Below, in pieces: positions 17,047 to 25,493 of a DNA stretch of 64,000 nucleotides (position 1 is the stretch's first letter; the number at the start of each line of letters is the position of its first letter). Source of the DNA: Streptomyces sp. NRRL S-37 (GTDB lineage: Bacteria; Actinomycetota; Actinomycetes; Streptomycetales; Streptomycetaceae); NCBI RefSeq assembly GCF_000721605.1, contig NZ_JOIZ01000002.1, positions 62,001-126,000 on the forward strand. The letters run 5' to 3'. The notes beneath the pieces are model-generated. The model saw only the letters and a list, made by a program, of their open reading frames with translations, did no database searches and was not told the DNA's origin. A program made the translations under genes and the position numbers.

Positions 17047-17217
17047 GTGCTGGACCCCACACGTACCACCGAGCGTTACGCCCGTGGCCTCGCCGCGGCC
17101 GTCGCCGCGATCGCGGCACTGGTCCTGGCGGCCAACGCGGGCCCGGCCAAGGCCACCGGTCCCGGTCCTGACCACCGGACCACGACACCGGTGGCGGAGG
17201 CGGAGACGGCCCGGTAG
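17047..17217 (+). CDS. Small secreted peptide precursor, divergent from the XRE-TPR regulator
   Basis: This short frame has 56 codons, starts with GTG and has GGGAGG 5 nt upstream. The product has a basic N-terminus (TRTTERYARG), a hydrophobic core (LAAAVAAIAALVLAANAG) and a signal peptidase motif AKA ending at residue 36. That would release a 20-residue peptide rich in Thr, Pro and Glu (starting TGPGPDH). Third codon positions are strongly G or C. No homolog is known to me. The position and shape suggest a peptide signal or a small secreted protein, and the link to the TPR regulator is inference. Confidence 0.55.
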   Translation: MLDPTRTTERYARGLAAAVAAIAALVLAANAGPAKATGPGPDHRTTTPVAEAETAR

Positions 17218-17263
17218 GGACGCCCGCCCCGGCCGGGGCGCCGCGTTCCGGACCGGCCGGCGC

Positions 17264-18346
17264 TCAGCCCTGCGTCTGCAACTGCCGCAGCTGACGCCGC
17301 ACATGATCCAGGGCCCCCTCGCGCCGCCCCGGCACCCGGCCGCGCAGTTCCGCGAGGACCGCCCCGAGTTCGCGGGCCCTGGACGGGTCGCCGATCCGGC
17401 CCCACTGGTGGTGCGCCCGGTCCACGGCCGTCTCGACGGCGGGCGCGTCCGCCGGCTGCCCGGCGGTCAGCCGGGCGCTCGCGACGGCCAGCCAGGCACG
17501 GCAGCTGCGCGCCGCGTCCCCGGCCAGCATCGCCAGGTCCGCCCGGACCTCCGTCCAGTGCAGCGCCTCCTCGGAGGCGGGCCCGTGCGCCAGACCGGCC
17601 GCCTGCTCCAGCCGCGCGGCGAGCGCGTCGGCGTCCGCGTGCCGGCCGGAGCGCACGGCGGCGGTGACGGCCGCGTGCGGATCACCCGGCGCCGGGCCGG
17701 ACCGGGCCAGCAGCAGCTCCGTGCCCGTGCTCTCCGGCGCGATCCGCGTCAGCGCCTGCTGGTGCAGCTCCTCGTCCGGCGGACGCCATCCGCTGCGCAG
17801 GACCGTCGCGACCGCCTTCATGTACGCCGGTGCCGCGACCCCGCGGCGGAACGGCGGCGGGGGCGCGACCCGGCCGTAGACGGCACTGCCGGGGCCGCAG
17901 TCGAGCGGGGACGGGCCCGGCGGGCGCGGCGCGCCCAGCGCCTGCCAGGTCTCCGGGTCGGCGTGCAGATCGAGGAAGAGCGTCGTCGCGCCCGCCGGAC
18001 GCAGCCGCAGCTCCTCCCGGAACCAGTGCCACGGCAGCCCGGTGTACCGCACGGTGGGCGCGGTCGTCCGGGCCAGCGCGAGGTGCGGCAGCCGCTGGCG
18101 GCGGTCGAGCTGGAGCTGGCCGGTGACGTACACGGTCAGCGGTCCGGGCGCCGCGGCGGCGGCACGCAGCCGGGTCAGTACGGCCTGCGGCTCCAGCGGG
18201 TCGGCGAGTTCGACGACGTTCGCGGTCTCCGCGCCGGACAGCACGGCGGGCGGCACCGCCGCGAGGACCGGGAGCACGGACGCCGCGTCCACCAGCCGCC
18301 CACGGCCCAGCGGCGAGGCCGCCAGCAGCAGCACGGTTCCGGGCAT
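17264..18346 (-). CDS. Hypothetical protein, possible degenerate caspase-like fold with helical C-terminus
   Basis: I do not recognise this 360-residue protein with confidence. The N-terminal 130 residues alternate beta strands and helices: GTVLLLAASPLGRGRL, LTVYVTGQLQLDRR, TVRYTGLPWHWF, TTLFLDLHADPETW. In caspase-like proteases the second strand ends in a catalytic His (often GHG) and the fourth in a Cys; here these places read GQ and LH, so if the fold is right it is inactive. The C-terminal half is helical and may contain TPR-like repeats. ATG 18346 has GGGGAGGGG upstream; codons further upstream look non-coding. Confidence 0.55.
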   Translation of the reverse strand: MPGTVLLLAASPLGRGRLVDAASVLPVLAAVPPAVLSGAETANVVELADPLEPQAVLTRLRAAAAAPGPLTVYVTGQLQLDRRQRLPHLALARTTAPTVRYTGLPWHWFREELRLRPAGATTLFLDLHADPETWQALGAPRPPGPSPLDCGPGSAVYGRVAPPPPFRRGVAAPAYMKAVATVLRSGWRPPDEELHQQALTRIAPESTGTELLLARSGPAPGDPHAAVTAAVRSGRHADADALAARLEQAAGLAHGPASEEALHWTEVRADLAMLAGDAARSCRAWLAVASARLTAGQPADAPAVETAVDRAHHQWGRIGDPSRARELGAVLAELRGRVPGRREGALDHVRRQLRQLQTQG

Positions 18347-18410
18347 GGTCCCCTCCCCCTGTCGATCAGCTACGTCAGCACCGTAACCGCTGCGGCTGCG
18401 GCAGGTGGTG

Positions 18411-19613
18411 TCAGGAGGGTGAACGTCCCCCTTCGGGGCCTTCGCCCCCCGGCGCGCGGAGCGGGCGGGGGGCGCGGAGCCGCCGTACCGCGAAGGCCGT
18501 GGTGTCGTCGGCCAGGCTTCCCCCGCTGTGCCGCAGCGTCCCGTCCCGTACGACGGCGACCAGCCGGCCCGGCGCGGCGACCCGCGGGTCCGCCGCCACC
18601 GCCCGGGACAGGTCGTCGGCGAGCCGGTAGAAGTCGCCGGCACCGTCCCGGGCCTCGGTCACGCCGTCGGTGACCATCAGCAGCGTCTCGTCGTCGGCGA
18701 CCGGCACCCGGCACACCGGCGGCGGGCCGGGGGCGAGGTCGCGGCAGCCGATCGGGAGCCCTCCGCGGGTCGGCAGGGACCGTACGCCGTCGGGGCCGAC
18801 GGCCAGCGGGGGCTCGTGCCCGAAGACGACGGCGTCCACGACGTCGGTCCGGTCCGCGGGGAAACCGAGCAGGACGGCGGTGGCGAACCGGTCGCCGTCG
18901 CCCCGGCCGAGCGTCGTGGTGTACTCCCGGTGCCGCAGCATCCGGCTCTCCAGCCGGTCGGCGACGCCCGTCAGGTCGGCCTCGTGGTAACCGGCCTCAC
19001 GGAACGCCCCGAGCAGCACCGACGCCGTCTCCACCGCGCCCAGCCCCTTGCCCTGGACGTCACCGACGAGCACCCGGGTGCCGTACGGGCCCGGCTGGAT
19101 GTCGTAGAAGTCGCCGCCGACACGGGCCTGGGCGTCCGCGGTGAGGTAGACCCCGGCGTGCTCCAGACCGCCCCAGCCGGGCGGCAGGGGGCGCAGCACG
19201 GTACGCCGTACGGTCTCGGTGACGTCCCGCAGGTGCAGCGCGCGGCGCTCCCCGCGCACCCGCACCACGCAGGCCAGCGTGGCGAGGACGCCGCCGGCGG
19301 CGACGAGGATGAAGTCGGGCAGCCCCGCCCGGAACTGGTGCGGCCAGGCGTTGTCCACGAGGGTGTACGTGACCATCGCGAGCACCGCGAACAGGGCCGT
19401 TCCCCACACCCCGCAGAGCGCGGCGGCGATGCCCGGCACCAGCACGATCCAGGAGACGGTCCGGAACTCCCCGCCGGTGTTGTAGTCGAGGAACGCGATG
19501 GCGACGAGCAGCAGCAACGGCGGCACCCAGGCGACGCTGCGGCCCCTCAGCCGCAGCATCTCGTGCCGGTGCACGACGTCACGCGGGCCCTGTCCCCCGC
19601 CGGCCTGACTCAC
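18411..19613 (-). CDS. Membrane PP2C-family (SpoIIE/RsbU-type) serine phosphatase
   Basis: The 400-residue protein has four or so transmembrane helices (about 25-105), a short linker helix, and a PP2C SpoIIE domain. The metal-binding motifs are GGDFYDI and VGDVQGKG, followed by ATAVLLGF, GHEPPL and VTDGVTEARD. Such phosphatases dephosphorylate anti-sigma factor antagonists, so it probably relays a membrane signal to a sigma factor. GTG 19613 is the chosen start; an ATG at 19559 is possible and would remove only a polar N-terminal stretch. No anti-sigma gene is adjacent. Confidence 0.85.
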   Translation of the reverse strand: MSQAGGGQGPRDVVHRHEMLRLRGRSVAWVPPLLLLVAIAFLDYNTGGEFRTVSWIVLVPGIAAALCGVWGTALFAVLAMVTYTLVDNAWPHQFRAGLPDFILVAAGGVLATLACVVRVRGERRALHLRDVTETVRRTVLRPLPPGWGGLEHAGVYLTADAQARVGGDFYDIQPGPYGTRVLVGDVQGKGLGAVETASVLLGAFREAGYHEADLTGVADRLESRMLRHREYTTTLGRGDGDRFATAVLLGFPADRTDVVDAVVFGHEPPLAVGPDGVRSLPTRGGLPIGCRDLAPGPPPVCRVPVADDETLLMVTDGVTEARDGAGDFYRLADDLSRAVAADPRVAAPGRLVAVVRDGTLRHSGGSLADDTTAFAVRRLRAPRPLRAPGGEGPEGGRSPS

Positions 19614-19730
19614 GGCCCCAGCGAAACACGCCGCCGTGCGGCCCGCATCCGGTCCCCGCTCTCCACTTGCCGACGGGCCCGGGGAGGTGTGCATTGGTGG
19701 GACGGGGGGCGAGGAGAGAGGAGTGCTCTC

Positions 19731-20174
19731 ATGGCGCACACGGCACCCCGGCCCCGGGGAATGATCGAGCCGGCCGGCACGACCGACGTCTTCGGCCCAC
19801 GCACCCACCGGGTGGCGAAGGTCGTCGTCCCCGTCCTGCTCGGCGTCGTGTACGGCTACTGGGTGGCGGCCAACCGGCGCTACGGCGGGCCGATCACCGT
19901 GGAGAACTTCCTGTACGGCTTCTTCGCCGGCGTCGTGTTCTCCCTGCTGTTCATGGCGCTCCTCGCCCTGGCCCCGAGGATGCGGCGCGAACTGCACGCG
20001 GTGCTCTGGGCCGCCCTCATCGGCAGTGCGCTCGGCTTCCTGGTCATCCAGGCTCCCAGCCCCGGTGTCCTGCGCTCCACGATCCTGGGCCTGGTGGTCG
20101 CGGCGGGAGTGTTCCTGACGATGTTCTACCGCTTCTACACCCACGAGGACGCGACGGGCCACCGTCTGAAGTAG
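19731..20174 (+). CDS. Hypothetical integral membrane protein
   Basis: This 147-residue protein has about four transmembrane helices (VVVPVLLGVVYGYWVAA, FLYGFFAGVVFSLLFMALLALA, AVLWAALIGSALGFLVI, ILGLVVAAGVFLTMFYRFY) and a short hydrophilic N-terminus. I cannot assign a family or function. GAGGAG lies upstream of ATG 19731. The gene is divergent from the PP2C phosphatase with a 117-bp shared promoter region. Confidence 0.75.
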   Translation: MAHTAPRPRGMIEPAGTTDVFGPRTHRVAKVVVPVLLGVVYGYWVAANRRYGGPITVENFLYGFFAGVVFSLLFMALLALAPRMRRELHAVLWAALIGSALGFLVIQAPSPGVLRSTILGLVVAAGVFLTMFYRFYTHEDATGHRLK

Positions 20175-20285
20175 ACCCCCGCGTTCCTGCCCGAAGGAGG
20201 CCCCTCCCCTCACGACCGCTCGCCACGCCCCCTCGTCCATGAGGGAGAATCCGGGCATCGCACCCGCGAGCGGAAGGCCGGAACG

Positions 20286-21281
20286 TTGGACACTGCGACT
20301 GCCGACCCGACGGTCACCGGGGACGGGGCGGGGCGGACGGGGGGACGGCGGCGGTTCGGCGCCTGGTGCGCGGGGCTGCTGTTCACCGGGGTGAGCGTGG
20401 TCGTCGGCTGCCGGACCGCCGGCACCGACGGCGTCACCCCCGTGCCCCAGCTCCTCGCCTTCCTGCCCTGGCTGCTGGTGCCCACGGCCGCCGGGCTGCT
20501 GTTCACCCTGGTCGCCCGGTGGTGGACCGGCGCGGTGTGGGGCGTGGCCCTGCTGGGGCTGCTGGCCTGGTTCATCGAGCCGTACGGGAAGACCGGCGAC
20601 CCCGCCGGGCCGCCCGTCGCCGAGCTGCGGGTGCTGACCTCGAACGTGGAGTTCGGGCAGGCCACCGGCGCGCTGATCGACGCCGTACGCCGCGAGGAAC
20701 CGGACGTCGTGTTCGTCCAGGAGTGCGAGTACACCTGCGACGCGGCGCTGAAGCGGGAGCTGGCCGACGCCTATCCGCACCGGGAGGCGGTGGAGGGCGG
20801 CGGCTCCGAGGGCTCGGTCGTCCTCAGCCGTTTCCCGCTGCGCGCCACCGACGGGGTCCCCGGCACCATGGGCATGCCCGGCGCCGTCGCCGACGTCGAC
20901 GGGCACCCCGTACGGCTCCAGCTCGCGCACCCCATGCCGCCGCTGCCCGGCCAGGTGGACCTGTGGCAGCGGGAGCTCGGCCGGCTGCGGGACGCGGCCG
21001 CCGCCGGCCGGGAGACCCCGACCGTGCTCGCCGGGGACTTCAACGCCTCCCAGGACCACGCGGCCTTCCGCCGCATCCTCGACACCGGCCTGCGCGACGC
21101 GGCCCGCCTGGCCGGCGCCGACCGGACCCCGACCTGGCCCTCCCGCACGACCCCGGCCTTCGGCACCCAGATCGACCACGTCCTGGTCTCACAGGACTTC
21201 GCCGCGACCCGAGCCCGCTTCCTCACCCTCCCGAACACCGACCACCGAGCCCTGGTGGTCGACCTCACACTGCACGCGTAG
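20286..21281 (+). CDS. Membrane-anchored endonuclease/exonuclease/phosphatase family protein
   Basis: The 331-residue protein has three N-terminal transmembrane helices (about 22-100) and an exposed EEP domain. The domain motifs are LTSNVEFG (Asn), PDVVFVQEC (metal-binding Glu), AGDFNAS (Asp/Asn), IDHVLVS and NTDHRALV (catalytic Asp-His). EEP enzymes cleave phosphodiesters in DNA, RNA or lipids; the outside location suggests an extracellular nuclease or phosphodiesterase. The start is TTG with GGAAGG upstream. A dispersed repeat element lies directly downstream. Confidence 0.85.
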   Translation: MDTATADPTVTGDGAGRTGGRRRFGAWCAGLLFTGVSVVVGCRTAGTDGVTPVPQLLAFLPWLLVPTAAGLLFTLVARWWTGAVWGVALLGLLAWFIEPYGKTGDPAGPPVAELRVLTSNVEFGQATGALIDAVRREEPDVVFVQECEYTCDAALKRELADAYPHREAVEGGGSEGSVVLSRFPLRATDGVPGTMGMPGAVADVDGHPVRLQLAHPMPPLPGQVDLWQRELGRLRDAAAAGRETPTVLAGDFNASQDHAAFRRILDTGLRDAARLAGADRTPTWPSRTTPAFGTQIDHVLVSQDFAATRARFLTLPNTDHRALVVDLTLHA

Positions 21282-21317
21282 CCACCGCGTAACCGCGGGA
21301 AGTCGCATGCCGCGTCA

Positions 21318-21403
21318 GCCGCGGGCAGTCGTGCCTCCCCCAGTGCCTTAAGGGCCTGGGAGGTACCCCCAGGGCGGCACGGGTGGGCGATGGGGGTACC
21401 TCC
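21318..21403. repeat. Dispersed intergenic palindromic repeat, copy 1
   Basis: About 86 bp contain CCTCCCCCAG pairing with CTGGGAGG (21334-21363), and a perfect 10-bp inverted repeat GGTACCCCCA/TGGGGGTACC (21362-21371 and 21391-21400). A second copy with about 90% identity is at 56013-56094. Both copies lie between convergent genes, so they may also end transcription. I recall similar sequences as common in Streptomyces genomes. Confidence 0.85.
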
Positions 21404-21439
21404 CGCTCGAGCGCAGCGCTACCGGTTACCGGTCACCGA

Positions 21440-22132
21440 CTACCGCGAGGACTTCTGCAACGCCTTCTCCGCCTTGTCCAGCGCCGCTGCGAACCCGTTC
21501 GCCCACAACTGGTTCACCCGCGACCGCTCCGCGGAGTTGGGGTACGCGTTGGTGCAGGACGGCCCCGGCCCACCCCCGGACATCAGCTCACTGCACGGCC
21601 CCGAGTAGTGGTCCGGAAGCCCCAGCACATGCCCCGTCTCGTGCGCGGTCACCCGCGTCGAGTCGTACGTCTGGTTCTGCCGGTAGTCGAGGAAGATGTA
21701 CCCCCGCCCGTGCCCGTCGGTGGACGCGTACGAGCCGCGCGAGTCGTTCCCCTCGTAGTACGAGAAGTCCGCGCCCGACGTACCGGCCTGGAGTCTCACG
21801 TTCGAGACCGAGCTGTTCCAGATCTGCGCGCTGCGGGATATCTGCGAGGCGAACGACGGCGCCCGGGAGGCGTTGTAGACGACGGTGACGGCCGCCGCGC
21901 TCGACGGGTTCGCGGCCCGCTTCTCGGCCGCCGACTTCAGCACGGCCTCGAAGAAGGCCCGGTTGGCGGCCGCCTCCTCCGACGACCCGTCATAGGCGGC
22001 GTACGAAGCGGACGAACCCGCGTCGAGGGGCGCGGAGGCCGCCGTCGCCGGGGCCGTGCCGAAGCCGAGAGCCGTGAGGCTCAGGCCGGCGGCGGTGAGC
22101 ACGGACATGGGCACACGCATGCGCATACGCAT
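21440..22132 (-). CDS. snpA: Snapalysin, small neutral metalloprotease (M7)
   Basis: The 230-residue precursor has a Sec signal peptide (cleavage near ATAA, about residue 32), a propeptide and a mature M7 protease. The zinc motif H164-E-T-G-H168-V-L-G-L-P-D174 is the HExxHxxGxxD signature of snapalysins, followed by a Met-turn (SELMSGG) and Cys180/Cys193, likely a disulfide. It is secreted and degrades milk-type proteins. AAGGAG precedes ATG 22132. It is divergent from a LysR gene, the standard snpA-snpR/mprA-mprR arrangement in Streptomyces, so LysR activation is expected. Confidence 0.95.
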   Translation of the reverse strand: MRMRMRVPMSVLTAAGLSLTALGFGTAPATAASAPLDAGSSASYAAYDGSSEEAAANRAFFEAVLKSAAEKRAANPSSAAAVTVVYNASRAPSFASQISRSAQIWNSSVSNVRLQAGTSGADFSYYEGNDSRGSYASTDGHGRGYIFLDYRQNQTYDSTRVTAHETGHVLGLPDHYSGPCSELMSGGGPGPSCTNAYPNSAERSRVNQLWANGFAAALDKAEKALQKSSR

Positions 22133-22216
22133 CGATGACTCCTTGCGGTGGGGGTTGAGTCACATGTCACCGAGGAGTGTGTGCGTCTGTGCGACGGCTG
22201 TGATGATGGCAACCGG

Positions 22217-22235
22217 TGATAGGACGGCCCTATCA
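22217..22235. promoter_or_regulatory. LysR operator between snapalysin and its regulator
   Basis: A perfect 19-bp dyad, TGATAGG-N5-CCTATCA, contains the T-N11-A core of LysR sites (T22220, A22232). It lies in the 235-bp divergent promoter region, 82 bp before the snapalysin start and 132 bp before the LysR start. Confidence 0.75.
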
Positions 22236-22367
22236 GCCGACTCCGGCCACCCGGCCATCCGGCCGCCCGGACATCCGTCCACCCGTCCGCGTACGCCCGA
22301 CTCCGCCTGAACGGACGGGATTTGTATGTCTGGTGAAACCTGAACTTCCGCCTTACCCTCCCGAGGC

Positions 22368-23294
22368 ATGGAGCTTGAGGTCAGGCACCTCAGGGCGCTG
22401 TGCGCGATCGCCGACACCGGCAGTCTGCACCGTGCCGCACGCCAGCTCGGCGTGGCCCAGCCTTCGTTGAGCACGCAGTTGCGGCGCATCGAACAGGAGC
22501 TGGGCGGTGCCCTGTTCGTGCGCGCGCGTACCGGATGCCGTCCCACCCCCCTGGGCCGGCTGGTGCTCAGCCGCGCCCGCCCGCTCGTCACCGAGCTGCG
22601 GTCCCTGGTCACCGAGGCCCGTGCCGCCGCCGTCGGCGGCCGGCAGCTGCGCATCGGCTCCACCGCCAGCCGGGCCCTGGCCGGCTGGCTGCGACGGCTG
22701 CGCCGGCACTGGCAGGAGCCCACCCTGCACATGGACGTCTCCGCCAACGCCCTGCTGCGCATGGTCGCCGAGGGGCAGCTCGACGTGGCGTTCGTGCACG
22801 AGGTCGAGGGCTCGCCCCTGCGCGTCCCCGAGGGCCTGCGCATCCGGGTCCTCGTCGAGCGCGAACCTCAGTGCGTGTCGCTCCCGGCCGACCATCCGGC
22901 CGCCGCGCACCCGGTGGTCCACCTGTCCGACCTGGCCGGCGACCGCTGGATGATCGACCCGGCGGTCGACGGCGAGTGGGACGCCGTACGGCGGGTCCTG
23001 CACGCCGCCGGGATCAGCCCGCGCGTGCTGCACGGGGACTATCACACGGCCGCGTCCCTGGTCGCCCTCGGCGAGGTCGTCACCGTGTGCCAGCCGACCT
23101 CGCTCTCCCGCCCCGAGACGGCGGTCCGCCGGCTGCACGGCGACCCGCTGGGCGTACGGCTGCTGCTGGCGGCGCGTACGGAGACGGAGCTGGAGGGCGT
23201 CTATCCCGATCTGGCCGAGGCGTACCGGGAGGTGGCGCGGCAGGCACCGGCGTACCGGGAGTGGCTGGATCAGGACCTGGTCCCGGGCCCCTGA
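22368..23294 (+). CDS. LysR-family regulator of snapalysin (MprR/SnpR type)
   Basis: The 308-residue protein has an N-terminal LysR HTH (VRHLRALCAIADTGSLHRAARQLGVAQPSLS begins the domain) and a substrate-binding-like effector domain. Its position divergent from snapalysin identifies it with the known activators of the small neutral protease genes in S. coelicolor and S. lividans. The start is ATG 22368; only a weak GA-rich site precedes it. It ends convergent with the PhoX gene, whose stop is 25 bp away across a short hairpin. Confidence 0.88.
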   Translation: MELEVRHLRALCAIADTGSLHRAARQLGVAQPSLSTQLRRIEQELGGALFVRARTGCRPTPLGRLVLSRARPLVTELRSLVTEARAAAVGGRQLRIGSTASRALAGWLRRLRRHWQEPTLHMDVSANALLRMVAEGQLDVAFVHEVEGSPLRVPEGLRIRVLVEREPQCVSLPADHPAAAHPVVHLSDLAGDRWMIDPAVDGEWDAVRRVLHAAGISPRVLHGDYHTAASLVALGEVVTVCQPTSLSRPETAVRRLHGDPLGVRLLLAARTETELEGVYPDLAEAYREVARQAPAYREWLDQDLVPGP

Positions 23295-23300
23295 TCCAGC

Positions 23301-23316
23301 CACCCCCGAAGGGGTG
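23301..23316. terminator. Short hairpin between convergent LysR and PhoX genes
   Basis: CACCCC and GGGGTG flank a 4-nt loop (CGAA) in the 24-bp gap. The stem is short, so termination here is plausible but not certain. Confidence 0.4.
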
Positions 23317-23318
23317 CG

Positions 23319-25403
23319 TCAGACGCCGATGTCGCGGCCGTCCGCGCGCCACACGGCGACGACGGCCGGGCGGACGTACGTGCCGGGCCCGTCGGGCCAG
23401 GCGCTGGCCGGCTGGTCCACGGTCGCCCCGTCCACCTCGCCCGGGTGCTGTACGGCGACCAGCACCCGCCGGTCCTGGATGACCGGGCCGCAGGTCTCGG
23501 CGCCGTTGGGCACGGTGAGGAACTGCTTCAGCTCACCGCGCCGGTCGCCGCGCGTGGCGACGCCGAAGAGGCCGTCGTGGGAGCCGAGGGCGCTGCCGTC
23601 GGTGGAGATCCACAGGTTGCCGTGGTCGTCGAAGGCGACGTTGTCCGGGCAGGAGATCGGGCTGACGGAGTCCTTCGGGAACCCGGCGAAGTACGTCGCC
23701 GGGTCCTCCGGGTCGCCCGCGACCAGGAACAGCGACCAGGCGAACGTCAGGCTCTCCGGCCGGTTCCAGCGCTCGGTCAGTTCGAGCACGTGGCCGTGCT
23801 TGTTGGCGTTGCGCGGGTTGGCCTCGTCCGCCTTGGCGTTGGAGCCGACACCGCGGTTGGAGTTGTTGGTGAGGGCGACGTACACCTTGCCGGTGACCGG
23901 GTTGGGCTCGATGTCCTCGGGCCGGTCCATCTTGGTGGCGCCCACCTTGTCGCCGGCGAGGCGCGTGAAGACGAAGACCTCCTCGGCGGTCATGCCCTCG
24001 ACGTGCGAGACGGCACCGTCGGCGGTGGCGGTGGCCAGCGGGATCCACCGGCCGCTGCCGTCGAACTCGCCGTCCTTCGGCAGCTTGCCGGTGCCGTCGA
24101 TCTCGATGGCGGGGGAGTCGCCGGTGAGCTTGGCGACGTACAGCGTGCCCTCGTCGAGCAGGGAGAGGTTGTGCTCGCGGGCGGAGCGGCTGTTGCCGTG
24201 CCGCATCTTCTTGCTGCCGACGAACTTGTAGAAGTAGTCGAACCGCTCGTCGTCGCCGGTGTAGACGACCGGACGCCCGTCGTGCGTCAGCCGCACGGTC
24301 GCGGCCTCGTGCTTGAAGCGGCCGAGCGCGGTGTGCTTGCGCGGGGTGGAGTCGGGGTCGTACGGGTCGAGCTCGACGACGTAGCCGAAGCGGTGCACCT
24401 CGTTGGGCTCCTGGGCGAGGTCGAACCGCTTGTCGAACCGCTCCCACTTGCGCTCGGTGGCGCCGGTGCCGATGCCGTACCGCTTGTCGGTGGCGCTGCT
24501 GCCGTTGGCGAAGTACTGGTTGAAGTTCTCCTCGCCGTGCAGGGTGGTGCCCCACGGGGTGGTGCCGCCGGAGCAGTTGTTGAGGGTGCCGAGCACCTTG
24601 GTGCCGCGCGGGTCGGCGGAGGTCTTCACCAGGTCGGACCCGGCGACGGGGCCGGTGAGCCGGAACTCGGAGGTGGCGGTGAGCCGCCGGTTGAGCCGGT
24701 GCCGGTTGACGGCGGTCAGCTTGCCGCTGCGCCGGTCCTCCTCGACGGCGACCACGGCGAGGCCGTGGGCGGCCCAGGCGATCTCCACCTGCTCACGGGT
24801 GGGGTTCTCCGGGTCGTAGTCCCGGAACATGAGGATCTCGTCGGTGTACTCGTGGTTGGCGACGAGGAGCTGCCGGTCGCGCTCGTCGCGCAGGGGCAGC
24901 AGGGAGAGGAAGTCGCAGTTGTAGCCGAACTGTCCGGCCTGCGCCTTGGCGCTCTGCCTGTCGCCGTCGAAGGCGGGGGCGCCGCGCAGGATGGGCTCGC
25001 CCCAGCGGATGACGACGTTCTGCCGGTAGCCCTCGGGCACGGTCACGACGTCGTTCGTGTTCGGCGCGACGGGCGTGAACCGCAGACCGCGGGCGCCCTT
25101 GGGCTTGTCGTGGTGGTGCCCGTGGCCATGGCCCTTGACGGCGGGCGCGGCCTGCGCCTCGGGCGCGGCGGCAAGACCGACCGCCCCGGCACCGGCCGCG
25201 GCGACGGTCACGACGGCGGCGGCGCGCATCATGGAGCGGCGGCTCAGGGCGCCGGCGATGACGTCGCCGACGTACTCGTTGGAGCTGGTGTTGGGCACCT
25301 CGTGGAAGCAGGCGTCACCACACCGGAAACGACAGGTCATGGCGGACCGGCCGCCGGGGTGGGAACCGGACGGCGTTCCGATCAACGGCAGCAGCTTTCG
25401 CAC
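23319..25403 (-). CDS. phoX: PhoX-family alkaline phosphatase
   Basis: The 694-residue protein belongs to the PhoX family (DUF839), a calcium- and iron-dependent alkaline phosphatase unrelated to PhoA. It has a twin-arginine signal, SRRSMMRAAAVVTVAAAGAG, near residues 54-73, preceded by a longer N-terminal region than usual for a Tat signal. Family segments include NHEYTDE, NNCSGGTTPWGT, GEENFNQYF, YTGDDERFDYFYKFV and NRGVG. It should release phosphate from organic esters outside the cell. The start is GTG with AAGGAGAG upstream. A PHO box about 70 bp upstream indicates PhoP control under phosphate starvation. Confidence 0.92.
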   Translation of the reverse strand: MRKLLPLIGTPSGSHPGGRSAMTCRFRCGDACFHEVPNTSSNEYVGDVIAGALSRRSMMRAAAVVTVAAAGAGAVGLAAAPEAQAAPAVKGHGHGHHHDKPKGARGLRFTPVAPNTNDVVTVPEGYRQNVVIRWGEPILRGAPAFDGDRQSAKAQAGQFGYNCDFLSLLPLRDERDRQLLVANHEYTDEILMFRDYDPENPTREQVEIAWAAHGLAVVAVEEDRRSGKLTAVNRHRLNRRLTATSEFRLTGPVAGSDLVKTSADPRGTKVLGTLNNCSGGTTPWGTTLHGEENFNQYFANGSSATDKRYGIGTGATERKWERFDKRFDLAQEPNEVHRFGYVVELDPYDPDSTPRKHTALGRFKHEAATVRLTHDGRPVVYTGDDERFDYFYKFVGSKKMRHGNSRSAREHNLSLLDEGTLYVAKLTGDSPAIEIDGTGKLPKDGEFDGSGRWIPLATATADGAVSHVEGMTAEEVFVFTRLAGDKVGATKMDRPEDIEPNPVTGKVYVALTNNSNRGVGSNAKADEANPRNANKHGHVLELTERWNRPESLTFAWSLFLVAGDPEDPATYFAGFPKDSVSPISCPDNVAFDDHGNLWISTDGSALGSHDGLFGVATRGDRRGELKQFLTVPNGAETCGPVIQDRRVLVAVQHPGEVDGATVDQPASAWPDGPGTYVRPAVVAVWRADGRDIGV

Positions 25404-25471
25404 GTTTTCTCTCCTTGGGTACCCGTGGTGTCAGCGTGACCGTAGGAGTACATATGTGCGGTAGCCGGGCG

Positions 25472-25493
25472 GCCGGGTGAACGGTGGGTGAAT
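25472..25493 (-). promoter_or_regulatory. PHO box (PhoP binding site) upstream of phoX
   Basis: On the minus strand two adjacent 11-bp direct repeats, ATTCACCCACC (25483-25493) and GTTCACCCGGC (25472-25482), match the Streptomyces PHO-box repeat unit very well. It lies 69 bp before the phoX start codon. Confidence 0.85.

Noticed and set aside
22240..22300. Repeated CCGGCCATCC / CCGGACATCC / CGTCCACCCG strings in the snpA upstream region
   Set aside because: The copies are short and imperfect and look like GC-rich low complexity; the nearby perfect LysR dyad is the better candidate site.
23445..25439. A 664-codon plus-strand frame opposite phoX
   Set aside because: It mirrors the codon bias of phoX and encodes Val/Gly/Leu-rich sequence with no domain. 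phoX itself has clear family motifs.
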